A stretch of 34,658 nucleotides of DNA from a virus, in the IMG/VR virus record IMGVR_UViG_3300030061_000263, positions 1 to 34,658 of that record; one strand, written 5' to 3'. Position numbers and translations under genes: made by a program. Each line of letters opens with the position of its first letter. The stretch's first letter is position 1. The notes beneath the pieces are model-generated. The model did no database searches and was not told the origin of the DNA. It saw only the letters and a list, made by a program, of their open reading frames with translations. Of this stretch, positions 30,376-34,658 are shown one piece after another.

Positions 30376-30794
30376 ATTATACTCCTGTTAAGTTAATGAG
30401 CAGTTTAACAACCTACTCAGGTTCGACACACTTCTGTCAAGCAGTCGGTATGAGTTTAAGACTCCGACCAGTCTAAGTATAGTCTTTAAGAAAAGGTCTT
30501 GTATTAACTAACGATTAAATTAATATAAGCAAAAAGACTATATTGTGGCTAGGAATCTGGTCTGCGTATTGTTCGTTCCTAATTAAGTGTACTAAACTAG
30601 TATTACCTTTACACACCACATTATACAATGGCTTTGTTTATACCCAGTTAGAAGGGACAGGAATCGAATTAAGCAGTTTCCTGTACATGTTTCATTCGTG
30701 CTTGTATGTTGCTCCATAAAGGCATAACTTACACTGCTGCACCATTATTATTAATTATATAAGACAAGAACTATGAGTTCTTTTCTAAGGAAGA
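30376..30794 (-). ncRNA. Structured intergenic region, candidate non-coding RNA or long 5' leader
   Basis: About 420 bases without a convincing gene. Read on the minus strand it contains three consecutive hairpins: TAGGAA/TTCCTA (30581-30576 with 30555-30550); a perfect 10-bp stem TATAGTCTTT/AAAGACTATA (30542-30533 with 30487-30478) enclosing a second stem TATTAA/TTAATA; and GTCGG/CCGAC with inner GAGT/ACTC (30468-30444). A further 7-bp stem ACAGGAA/TTCCTGT (+ strand positions about 30656-30683) lies upstream. A possible -10 (TATAAT at 30625-30620) has no good -35. Strand and RNA status are inference from stems and from the flanking minus-strand genes. Confidence 0.4.
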
Positions 30795-30820
30795 TAAAAA
30801 AGAACTCGATAGTTCGTCTT
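30761..30820 (-). terminator. Terminator and larger inverted repeat after the DUF932 gene
   Basis: Just past the DUF932 stop the minus strand forms GAACT-ATCG-AGTTC (30815-30802) followed by six U (30801-30796), a compact intrinsic terminator. Immediately downstream AAGAACT-CAT-AGTTCTT forms a second hairpin, and the two 25-base segments (30820-30796 and 30785-30761) are near-perfect inverted copies, so one long hairpin is an alternative fold. Confidence 0.7.
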
Positions 30821-30831
30821 AAAGGACTGCG

Positions 30832-31806
30832 TTAAGCTACATCAGCATACTCTAATGCTTTGTTTAATGCATGTTGTTTGGCTTTGCTTGCGTCACCATA
30901 CCAAGAACTTCTTAACCTAGATGCATTACCTTTACCTAATGTGTGGTCATACATAAATGTAACTGTATTAAATGTATCCCACCAAGAGTTTTTAGCAAAC
31001 TCTGAACCAGGTGTACCAGTGTTATGTAATCTATTTGCACTAGCTGCTTTCTTACTACGCACATATCCTTTAACTTGGTCTTCATGATGTGTCATAGGAA
31101 ATAACTGTCTAAAGTATTCATCTCTACTTTCTTTAGTACTCATCTTATTAACAAGATGTTTAGCTTTGTTACTATATTCTATCATACTATCAGAAGCTAA
31201 ACCAAGTGCATCTTTAACTATATGTGGGTCAAACTTTTTAGTATGGTCTAAGCGTATACCATTATTGTGCTGACCAAGAGCAAGCTGCAAAGTATTATTA
31301 CAAACCACCCTGATTGGCGTAAATCTGACATTGAGAGAAGTCCCAAATGAATGAGGATTAGTAAACAGCATATAACTTTCAACAACATCATCTTTAAGCA
31401 CCTCAAATGTTTCATTAACTTTAGCAAGTATCCATACTATCTTGCCATTACTTAATGAACCAGCTGTATGCATTTCCATCTTCCCTTCTTCGACCCAGTC
31501 GTAAAAGAAATCAAAGGCTTGTTGATTTTGTACAGGATGCCAGTTTTTTCCGACTACGTCTAATTGCATGTTATCTTCTTCTCTTATCAGTAACATCTTA
31601 TCTTCTACTGATTGCATTGTATCTGTAACAAAATCAGTAACACCAGATGAATTTGGTTGATAAAACATTGGTACTTTTTTGACAGACCAATTTAGTTGAG
31701 CTTCTATCATCATTTCGTATGCACTCATATCATTTGATACAGGTACACCTAGCCCATGCCAAGGTAACTCCCCAGCATAAGCCATAGTTTCTACATTGTG
31801 TGACAT
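30832..31806 (-). CDS. DUF932 / TIGR03299 phage-plasmid-like protein
   Basis: A 324-aa protein with the full DUF932 pattern: an N-terminal HNVETMAYAGELPWHGLGVP, a long middle (SYMLFTNPHSFGTSLNVRFT, then PIRVVCNNTLQLALG) and a C-terminal TVTFMYDHTLGK. The family is common in phages and plasmids; its biochemical role is not established, though it is often found among DNA-metabolism genes. The start at 31806 is chosen because AGAGG lies six bases upstream and the family begins shortly before HNVET; the frame runs to 31821. A terminator follows directly, so this gene closes the operon that begins near 33704. Confidence 0.85.
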   Translation of the reverse strand: MSHNVETMAYAGELPWHGLGVPVSNDMSAYEMMIEAQLNWSVKKVPMFYQPNSSGVTDFVTDTMQSVEDKMLLIREEDNMQLDVVGKNWHPVQNQQAFDFFYDWVEEGKMEMHTAGSLSNGKIVWILAKVNETFEVLKDDVVESYMLFTNPHSFGTSLNVRFTPIRVVCNNTLQLALGQHNNGIRLDHTKKFDPHIVKDALGLASDSMIEYSNKAKHLVNKMSTKESRDEYFRQLFPMTHHEDQVKGYVRSKKAASANRLHNTGTPGSEFAKNSWWDTFNTVTFMYDHTLGKGNASRLRSSWYGDASKAKQHALNKALEYADVA

Positions 31807-31817
31807 AATGTCCTCTT

Positions 31818-32030
31818 TCATTTTATATTATTAAAAGCTGCAACAGAAGTTTCTATACTGTGTTGCAACAACTCTTTATCAAATTGACGTATCATATTAT
31901 TTATATTTTTAATAGGTACGTTAATCCAATTCTCTCCAAGCATACTAGATAATTCTTCTTTACTATTCTTATCTAGTTTTTCTGCTATTTCTTTGTGACT
32001 TGTCCAGTCATACTTACCTTCCCATGTCAT
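31818..32030 (-). CDS. Small hypothetical protein
   Basis: A 70-aa helical protein: MTWEGKYDWTSHKEIAEKLD, KNSKEELSSMLGENWINVPI and MIRQFDKELLQHSIETSVAA. AAAGGA precedes the ATG. It ends 11 bases before the DUF932 start. No family was recognised. Confidence 0.5.
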   Translation of the reverse strand: MTWEGKYDWTSHKEIAEKLDKNSKEELSSMLGENWINVPIKNINNMIRQFDKELLQHSIETSVAAFNNIK

Positions 32031-32223
32031 TAATCTTTCCTTTCACATCATTAAGTTTGCTTTCTATCTCATTGATTTTAGTATCTAATTCAGATATATC
32101 ATCTTGTATAAAATCTAATGTATTAGTAAATTCTTCTAATGTTTTGTGTTGTTTGTTTAGAGTATCTCGTAGTATTTCCATGTTGTGTACTAGATTCTCT
32201 AATGCTTTTTCTAAAGTTTGCAT
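32014..32223 (-). CDS. Coiled-coil protein
   Basis: A 69-aa protein that is one long heptad coiled coil: LEKALENLVHNMEILRDTLN, TLEEFTNTLDFIQDDISELD and TKINEIESKLNDVKGKIND. GAGG seven bases upstream supports the start. It overlaps the zinc-ribbon gene upstream by 101 bp in another frame. It probably forms dimers or trimers; the function is unknown. Confidence 0.55.
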   Translation of the reverse strand: MQTLEKALENLVHNMEILRDTLNKQHKTLEEFTNTLDFIQDDISELDTKINEIESKLNDVKGKINDMGR

Positions 32224-32326
32224 AAGTTACCTCATATTTTTTAATTAAACATTTACCACACCAGACAACGTCAAACTCTATAATGTCACCTGGTGCACCA
32301 CATTTATGACAACTAGCTCTAGCCAC
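32123..32326 (-). CDS. Small zinc-ribbon protein, GTG start
   Basis: A 67-aa protein with CHKC (6-9) and CGKC (23-26), the two knuckles of a zinc ribbon, in ARASCHKCGAPGDIIEFDVV followed by WCGKCLIKK. The start is a GTG with GAG six to seven bases upstream. The last 33 codons lie over the coiled-coil gene in another frame and encode a polar, low-complexity tail (STQHGNTTRYSKQTTQN), so the functional part may be only the first 35 residues. A nucleic-acid-binding adaptor role is likely but unproven. Confidence 0.55.
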   Translation of the reverse strand: MARASCHKCGAPGDIIEFDVVWCGKCLIKKYEVTYANFRKSIRESSTQHGNTTRYSKQTTQNIRRIY

Positions 32327-32492
32327 ACTTAACTCTTTCTAATGCAGTAAGTAAACTTGTTGAACTAATATATTCTTTATGTACTATATGTCTTTCTAGT
32401 ATATCAATAGCCCAAGACCATTCAACATCTTTGTTTCTTTCTTGTGCTATTGTTTTTATTTTATCTTCTGTTACGTCCATTAAACTACACAT
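32319..32492 (-). CDS. Small hypothetical protein
   Basis: A 57-aa protein: MCSLMDVTEDKIKTIAQERN, then KDVEWSWAIDILERHIVHKE and a short helical end. The ATG at 32492 has AAAGGA seven bases upstream; the frame extends to 32507 without support. It overlaps the zinc-ribbon start by 8 bp. No family was recognised. Confidence 0.5.
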   Translation of the reverse strand: MCSLMDVTEDKIKTIAQERNKDVEWSWAIDILERHIVHKEYISSTSLLTALERVKCG

Positions 32493-32518
32493 AATATTTC
32501 CTTTCATTTTAATTTATG

Positions 32519-32863
32519 TTACCACCAACAACTATACACTACTGTGCATCCATCATCAATAGCTTTCAATGCTTCTTTACAAAACTTAATATCTTGTTCT
32601 TTATTTTCTTTTGCTGCATCATCTTGAAACTGATGACCATAAAAGAATCCACCTTCTGATTCAGGTAGTGCATTATTATTAATACGCTTTAGTAATCTTT
32701 CAAGCATATCTTTAGACAAAATAAGTTCTCTGCAATTAAACTCTTCTGTATTACCTAAATCTTTATACCATATGTCTTCCATAAACTGTTGTAATTTAGA
32801 ATGTTTTCTCCAACTAAACTGTTTAATATTTTCTCTTATGTATGCATACTGGTCTAGTCCCAT
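32519..32863 (-). CDS. Conserved phage protein (MGLDQYAY family), function unknown
   Basis: A 114-aa protein with a signature I recognise from many phages: MGLDQYAYIRE, then FSWRKHSKLQQFMEDIWY, then FNCRELILSKDMLERLLKRI, GGFFYGHQFQDD and the terminal VVYSCWW. The conserved WRKH, FNC, GFFxG and SWW elements suggest a folded binding or enzymatic protein. It has sometimes been annotated by transfer as a kinase, which the sequence does not support. An excellent AGGAGG site precedes the ATG. Confidence 0.7.
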   Translation of the reverse strand: MGLDQYAYIRENIKQFSWRKHSKLQQFMEDIWYKDLGNTEEFNCRELILSKDMLERLLKRINNNALPESEGGFFYGHQFQDDAAKENKEQDIKFCKEALKAIDDGCTVVYSCWW

Positions 32864-32872
32864 CTTATCCTC

Positions 32873-33103
32873 CTATGTTAATGGTGTTATATAATCTGCC
32901 CATGTTTCGTGCCAAGCTTCAGCTGCTGCTTCTTCAAACTCAGTCATAGAAATATGTTCAGGTCTACTAATGCTACCATCTTTTTCAGCAGCATTATAAT
33001 GTCCCCAGAACTCTTGTATAGATTCAGATTCTTTCATCATATCTACACAGTCTTCCCAAAAGTTTTGCTCTTCGTCCATCATCTTAGATTTAAGTTTTCC
33101 CAT
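32873..33103 (-). CDS. Small acidic hypothetical protein
   Basis: A 76-aa protein from ATG 33103, with AAAGGA eight bases upstream; the ORF frame extending to 33169 is a shadow of the neighbouring gene. Sequence: MGKLKSKMMDEEQNFWEDCV, DMMKESESIQEFWGHYNAAE and EFEEAAAEAWHETWADYITP. This Trp/acid-rich pattern occurs in small unannotated marine phage proteins. Its ATG shares a base with the upstream stop (TAATG). Confidence 0.55.
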   Translation of the reverse strand: MGKLKSKMMDEEQNFWEDCVDMMKESESIQEFWGHYNAAEKDGSISRPEHISMTEFEEAAAEAWHETWADYITPLT

Positions 33104-33282
33104 TAGTTTATCCTTTCTATTAATACTCTTACTCCTGGTCCATACCAGTTGTACGTTTCTTTTAACCAAGCACGTTTCTTTAATGCTTGGTCCAGTGTGT
33201 ATGTACCATCTAGTTCTATTGTCTGTCCTACATCAGGATGCACATCTTTGTATATTAATTTAAATAACATTTCTTGTTTCAT
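33103..33282 (-). CDS. 59-residue small protein
   Basis: An ORF MKQEMLFKLIYKDVHPDVGQ, TIELDGTYTLDQALKKRAWL and KETYNWYGPGVRVLIERIN. A strong AGGAG site (spacing 7) precedes the ATG, and the stop couples to the next gene by TAATG. The strand-helix-strand layout with TYTLDQALKKRAWL suggests a compact fold. No named family. Confidence 0.6.
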   Translation of the reverse strand: MKQEMLFKLIYKDVHPDVGQTIELDGTYTLDQALKKRAWLKETYNWYGPGVRVLIERIN

Positions 33283-33294
33283 TTTAATCTCCTA

Positions 33295-33510
33295 TTACAA
33301 TGTTAGTTTAGCAAATACATAACCTAATGTACAGCATAAACCTAGAAAAGCTACAGTGAATACAGCTCCTTTACAAAAGCCTTCCATTGTATCTTCCCAA
33401 TATACTTTATCTCTAAAGTCTTGCATATCTTTTTGTGCTTTAACTAAAATTCTTTGTCGCTTTCTTTCTTCTTTTCTATATCTTTCTAAGTCTTTTAATG
33501 CATAAGTCAT
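33295..33510 (-). CDS. Small tail-anchored membrane protein
   Basis: A 71-aa protein: a charged helix MTYALKDLERYRKEERKRQR, an amphipathic region, then a C-terminal transmembrane helix (GAVFTVAFLGLCCTLGYVFA). The ATG at 33510 has AGGAG seven bases upstream and overlaps the preceding stop as ATGA. It may tether a basic helix to the inner membrane; the role is unknown. Confidence 0.55.
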   Translation of the reverse strand: MTYALKDLERYRKEERKRQRILVKAQKDMQDFRDKVYWEDTMEGFCKGAVFTVAFLGLCCTLGYVFAKLTL

Positions 33511-33704
33511 ACTAATACTCCTATATCTAATTCCCAAGCAGCGTCTACAATTTTATCTGGGTTACCATCACATAACCAATACATCTCTACATACATTTCC
33601 CAAGATTCAACCTGCTCCATTATTTCAGGATATAATTTACCAACATATTTCCAACACCAAGCAACAGCATCTTCTATATTTATTTTATTTAAATCTAAAT
33701 TCAT
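33507..33704 (-). CDS. Small acidic helical protein, first gene of the DUF932 operon
   Basis: A 65-aa protein: MNLDLNKINIEDAVAWCWKY, VGKLYPEIMEQVESWEMYVE and MYWLCDGNPDKIVDAAWELD. It is Trp-rich and acidic. GGAGG six bases upstream fixes the start at 33704 (the frame runs to 33716). It opens a run of coupled small genes that ends at the DUF932 terminator. No family was recognised. Confidence 0.5.
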   Translation of the reverse strand: MNLDLNKINIEDAVAWCWKYVGKLYPEIMEQVESWEMYVEMYWLCDGNPDKIVDAAWELDIGVLV

Positions 33705-33739
33705 AATAACCTCCAAGTTATATATTAATATTATTAAGA

Positions 33740-33781
33740 CTAAAAAATTTTAAATTCACAAGGTTAATGAAAATTTTTTAG
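33740..33781. terminator. AT-only 12-bp inverted repeat, possible weak terminator
   Basis: Arms CTAAAAAATTTT (33740-33751) and AAAATTTTTTAG (33770-33781) are perfect inverted copies with an 18-base loop that contains the stop of the frameshifted ORF. A stem of A-T pairs flanked by U-runs could end transcription weakly in either direction; alternatively it protects a 3' end. Confidence 0.45.
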
Positions 33782-33941
33782 GCTTATAATCTTATTAGTA
33801 ATATCTCCTAGAAATCCATAAGCTGTAGCACCTATCATACCAGTACTATCTAACTTGTTTCTAGGAGACCTTGATGTATTAGTAACTATCAACTTAAGCT
33901 CCTCAAGGTGAGCCTAAGTTAGTTACATTCACTTTCATCAT
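33764..33941 (-). CDS. Small ORF interrupted by CCT-TGA, restored by a +1 frameshift
   Basis: A good ribosome site (TAGGAG) and tandem ATG ATG open a 12-codon frame, MMKVNVTNLGSP (33941-33906), ending at TGA (33905-33903). Shifting +1 at the proline codon joins it to a 46-codon frame that starts EELKLIV, continues NTSRSPRNKLDSTG and TAYGFLGDITNKI, and stops at 33764. The joined sequence NLGSPEELKL is a classic helix cap, which argues for one original protein. Alternatives are a real disruption, a sequencing error, or reinitiation at TTG (33892), which has GAGGAG upstream. The function is unknown. Confidence 0.45.
33868..33926 (-). promoter_or_regulatory. Hairpin with pseudoknot potential around the frameshift site
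   Basis: On the minus strand GTAACT plus AACTTAGGCTC (33926-33910) pairs with GAGCTTAAGTT plus AGTTAC (33901-33882), with one mismatch and a 3-base bulge. The 8-base loop (33909-33902) contains the CCTTGA slip site. The loop sequence ACCTTGA is complementary to TCAAGGT 28 bases downstream (33874-33868), allowing a pseudoknot. A further perfect 11-bp stem TCTCCTAGAAA/TTTCTAGGAGA (33868-33858 with 33814-33804) lies downstream. Confidence 0.45.
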
Positions 33942-34002
33942 ATGTACTCCTATCAGTAATATTAATCAGCTCAGATTAGTAGTTTGTTGAAGTCTTCTTA
34001 AC

Positions 34003-34050
34003 TAAAAAAAGAGATAGTAACTACTACAATTGCTTCGCTACTATCTCTTA
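34003..34050 (-). terminator. Intrinsic terminator after the first gene
   Basis: A perfect 10-bp stem AGAGATAGTA/TACTATCTCT (34048-34039 with 34019-34010) is followed by seven U (34010-34004) on the minus strand. It ends the transcript of the 131-aa gene about 75 bases after its stop. Confidence 0.85.
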
Positions 34051-34084
34051 CTCCAGGACTCTGTTGTTCCTCATATTGTTATGT

Positions 34085-34114
34085 GAGATGCCAAGTGGGA
34101 GGACCTGACATCTC
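34085..34114 (-). other. Small hairpin in the 3' untranslated region of the first gene
   Basis: GAGATG (34114-34109) pairs with CATCTC (34090-34085) on the minus strand around an 18-base loop. It lies between the stop of the 131-aa gene and its terminator. The same stretch holds a 10-codon ORF (MSGPPTWHLT) without a convincing ribosome site. Possibly a stabilising 3' structure. Confidence 0.3.
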
Positions 34115-34125
34115 TTTAACCAGAC

Positions 34126-34521
34126 TTAGAATTCTACACTATCTGGAGTTTCTTCTTTTGCAGGTGGTGTCTTCTCTGCAACTTTATCTTCGGTCTTATC
34201 CTTAGGTACATATATTTTACTATACCTTAAAGACATTGACCCATCTTTATTCGGTGATAAAGTCACATTAAATTGCTCCATCTCTGGATTTACTGCAACT
34301 CTATCATACTGCCCATCCTTATATTCAACTAACTCTTTATCGTCAGTTACATAAGGTACAGATAATACTCCATAGAAACCATTACCATACTTACTAGGTC
34401 TCAGGTAGCATCCAGCTCCGTATTTTTGTTTCGTTAGAGCCTCTTCGTATTTAGCTTTCTCTTCGATTGCTAAAAGTTCTTGTAGTCGTTCTGCACTTAG
34501 TGTCGTTGATTGATTAGCCAT
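34126..34521 (-). CDS. Small beta-rich protein with acidic tail, possible second ssDNA-binding-type protein
   Basis: A 131-aa protein starting MANQSTTLSAERLQEL, chosen because GGAGG is six bases before this ATG (34521); the frame extends to a TTG at 34527. A helical N-terminus (1-35) leads to a beta-rich core: CYLRPSKYGNGFYGVLSVPY, EYKDGQYDRVAVNPEMEQFN, VTLSPNKDGSMSLRYSKIYV. A Lys/Glu/Pro linker follows and the C-terminus is acidic with a final Phe (EETPDSVEF), the pattern of phage SSB tails. An OB-like DNA-binding protein is a reasonable but unproven guess. It is transcribed alone, with its own leader dyad and terminator, which suggests high or specially timed expression. Confidence 0.5.
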   Translation of the reverse strand: MANQSTTLSAERLQELLAIEEKAKYEEALTKQKYGAGCYLRPSKYGNGFYGVLSVPYVTDDKELVEYKDGQYDRVAVNPEMEQFNVTLSPNKDGSMSLRYSKIYVPKDKTEDKVAEKTPPAKEETPDSVEF

Positions 34522-34554
34522 AGCCAACCTCCTATATTAAGTTAATAAAGTTTC

Positions 34555-34606
34555 GACAGAGTCCTTATGACTCTATCACTTGTTATAGAGTTATTTGGAC
34601 GCTGTC
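34555..34606. repeat. Nested dyad in the leader of the first gene
   Basis: Outer arms GACAGAGTCC (34555-34564) and GGACGCTGTC (34597-34606) pair with one mismatch; inner arms ACTCTAT (34570-34576) and ATAGAGT (34585-34591) pair perfectly. It lies 34-85 bases before the start codon. A loose promoter match on the minus strand (ATGACA at 34608-34603, 15 bases, TATAAC at 34587-34582) overlaps it, so it may be an operator or, if the message starts further upstream, a leader hairpin. Confidence 0.5.
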
Positions 34607-34658
34607 ATACTTATTAATGTAGTTGGTTTGTTTTTGTAATTTGACCTGCTGTACTTCC

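Noticed and set aside
30640-30680. tRNA 3'-end-like string on the minus strand (TTCGATTCCTGTCCCTTCTA), suggesting a tRNA or an attachment site
   Set aside because: The 5' half of the T-stem does not pair and no anticodon or D arm fits; only about 20 bases match the pattern and no integrase is in the window.
30600-30750. Short ORFs in the structured region on the minus strand, such as MPLWSNIQARMKHVQETA and a 42-codon Cys-containing frame
   Set aside because: No ribosome sites, frames broken by several stops, and no clean frame join as seen at 33764-33941.
33104-33169. 22-residue N-terminal extension of the 76-aa gene
   Set aside because: It overlaps a well supported 59-aa gene in another frame and the ATG at 33103 has its own ribosome site.
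34085-34114. 10-codon ORF MSGPPTWHLT after the first gene
   Set aside because: No convincing ribosome site and it coincides with a small hairpin; could not be distinguished from chance.
1-34658. Integrase, phage RNA polymerase, tRNA genes, CRISPR array, insertion sequence
   Set aside because: Looked for on both strands by motif and protein pattern; none was found within the window.

Overview
The window is part of a strongly AT-rich, tailed-phage genome of the marine podovirus kind. The T7-like replication module (DNA polymerase A, zinc-finger primase-helicase, gp2.5-like ssDNA-binding protein, endonuclease I, DUF3310), the B12-dependent ribonucleotide reductase, the 3TM gene-transfer-agent-type holin, the M15 endolysin and the very low GC fit the pelagiphage/HMO-2011-like groups that infect SAR11 or SAR116 bacteria. 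The host assignment is inference. No phage RNA polymerase, integrase, tRNA or CRISPR array was seen. The large terminase, portal and major capsid genes are not in the window, so the genome must extend beyond it, at least to the left.

Layout. Positions 1-13370 (+ strand) are a tightly packed late operon: a 5'-truncated tail/structural protein, a possible ADP-ribosyltransferase-like virion protein, small structural proteins, three very large putative virion or ejection proteins (566, 966 and 1620 aa), membrane proteins and the endolysin. It converges with, and overlaps by 8 bp, a minus-strand block that fills the rest. Reading that block right to left: a first gene (34126-34521) with its own leader dyad and terminator; a small frameshifted ORF (33764-33941); small unknown genes and a DUF932 protein ending in a terminator (30795-33704); a 0.4 kb structured intergenic region (30376-30794); more small unknown genes; then primase-helicase, polymerase, nucleases, SSB, endonuclease I, DUF3310 and class II RNR; and finally glycosyltransferases, methyltransferases, holin and the small terminase subunit.

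Control. Two near-consensus sigma70 promoters are readable, upstream of ssb (TTGACA-17-TACAAT) and upstream of the glycosyltransferase/lysis/packaging block (TTGACT-17-TATAAT). A weaker extended -10 site lies inside an AT-rich dyad at 28036-28087. Three intrinsic terminators lie on the minus strand. Most genes are coupled by ATGA or TAATG overlaps and have good Shine-Dalgarno sites; these were used to correct several starts and to add nine small genes that are not obvious as long ORFs.

Most unusual: a 58-codon ORF interrupted by CCT-TGA that is restored by a +1 shift inside a hairpin/pseudoknot-capable RNA; a three-domain glycosyltransferase/methyltransferase/DUF115 fusion; hydrophobic micro-ORFs stitched between genes, one of them encoded by a terminator hairpin; and repeated GG-type motifs shared by neighbouring virion proteins.
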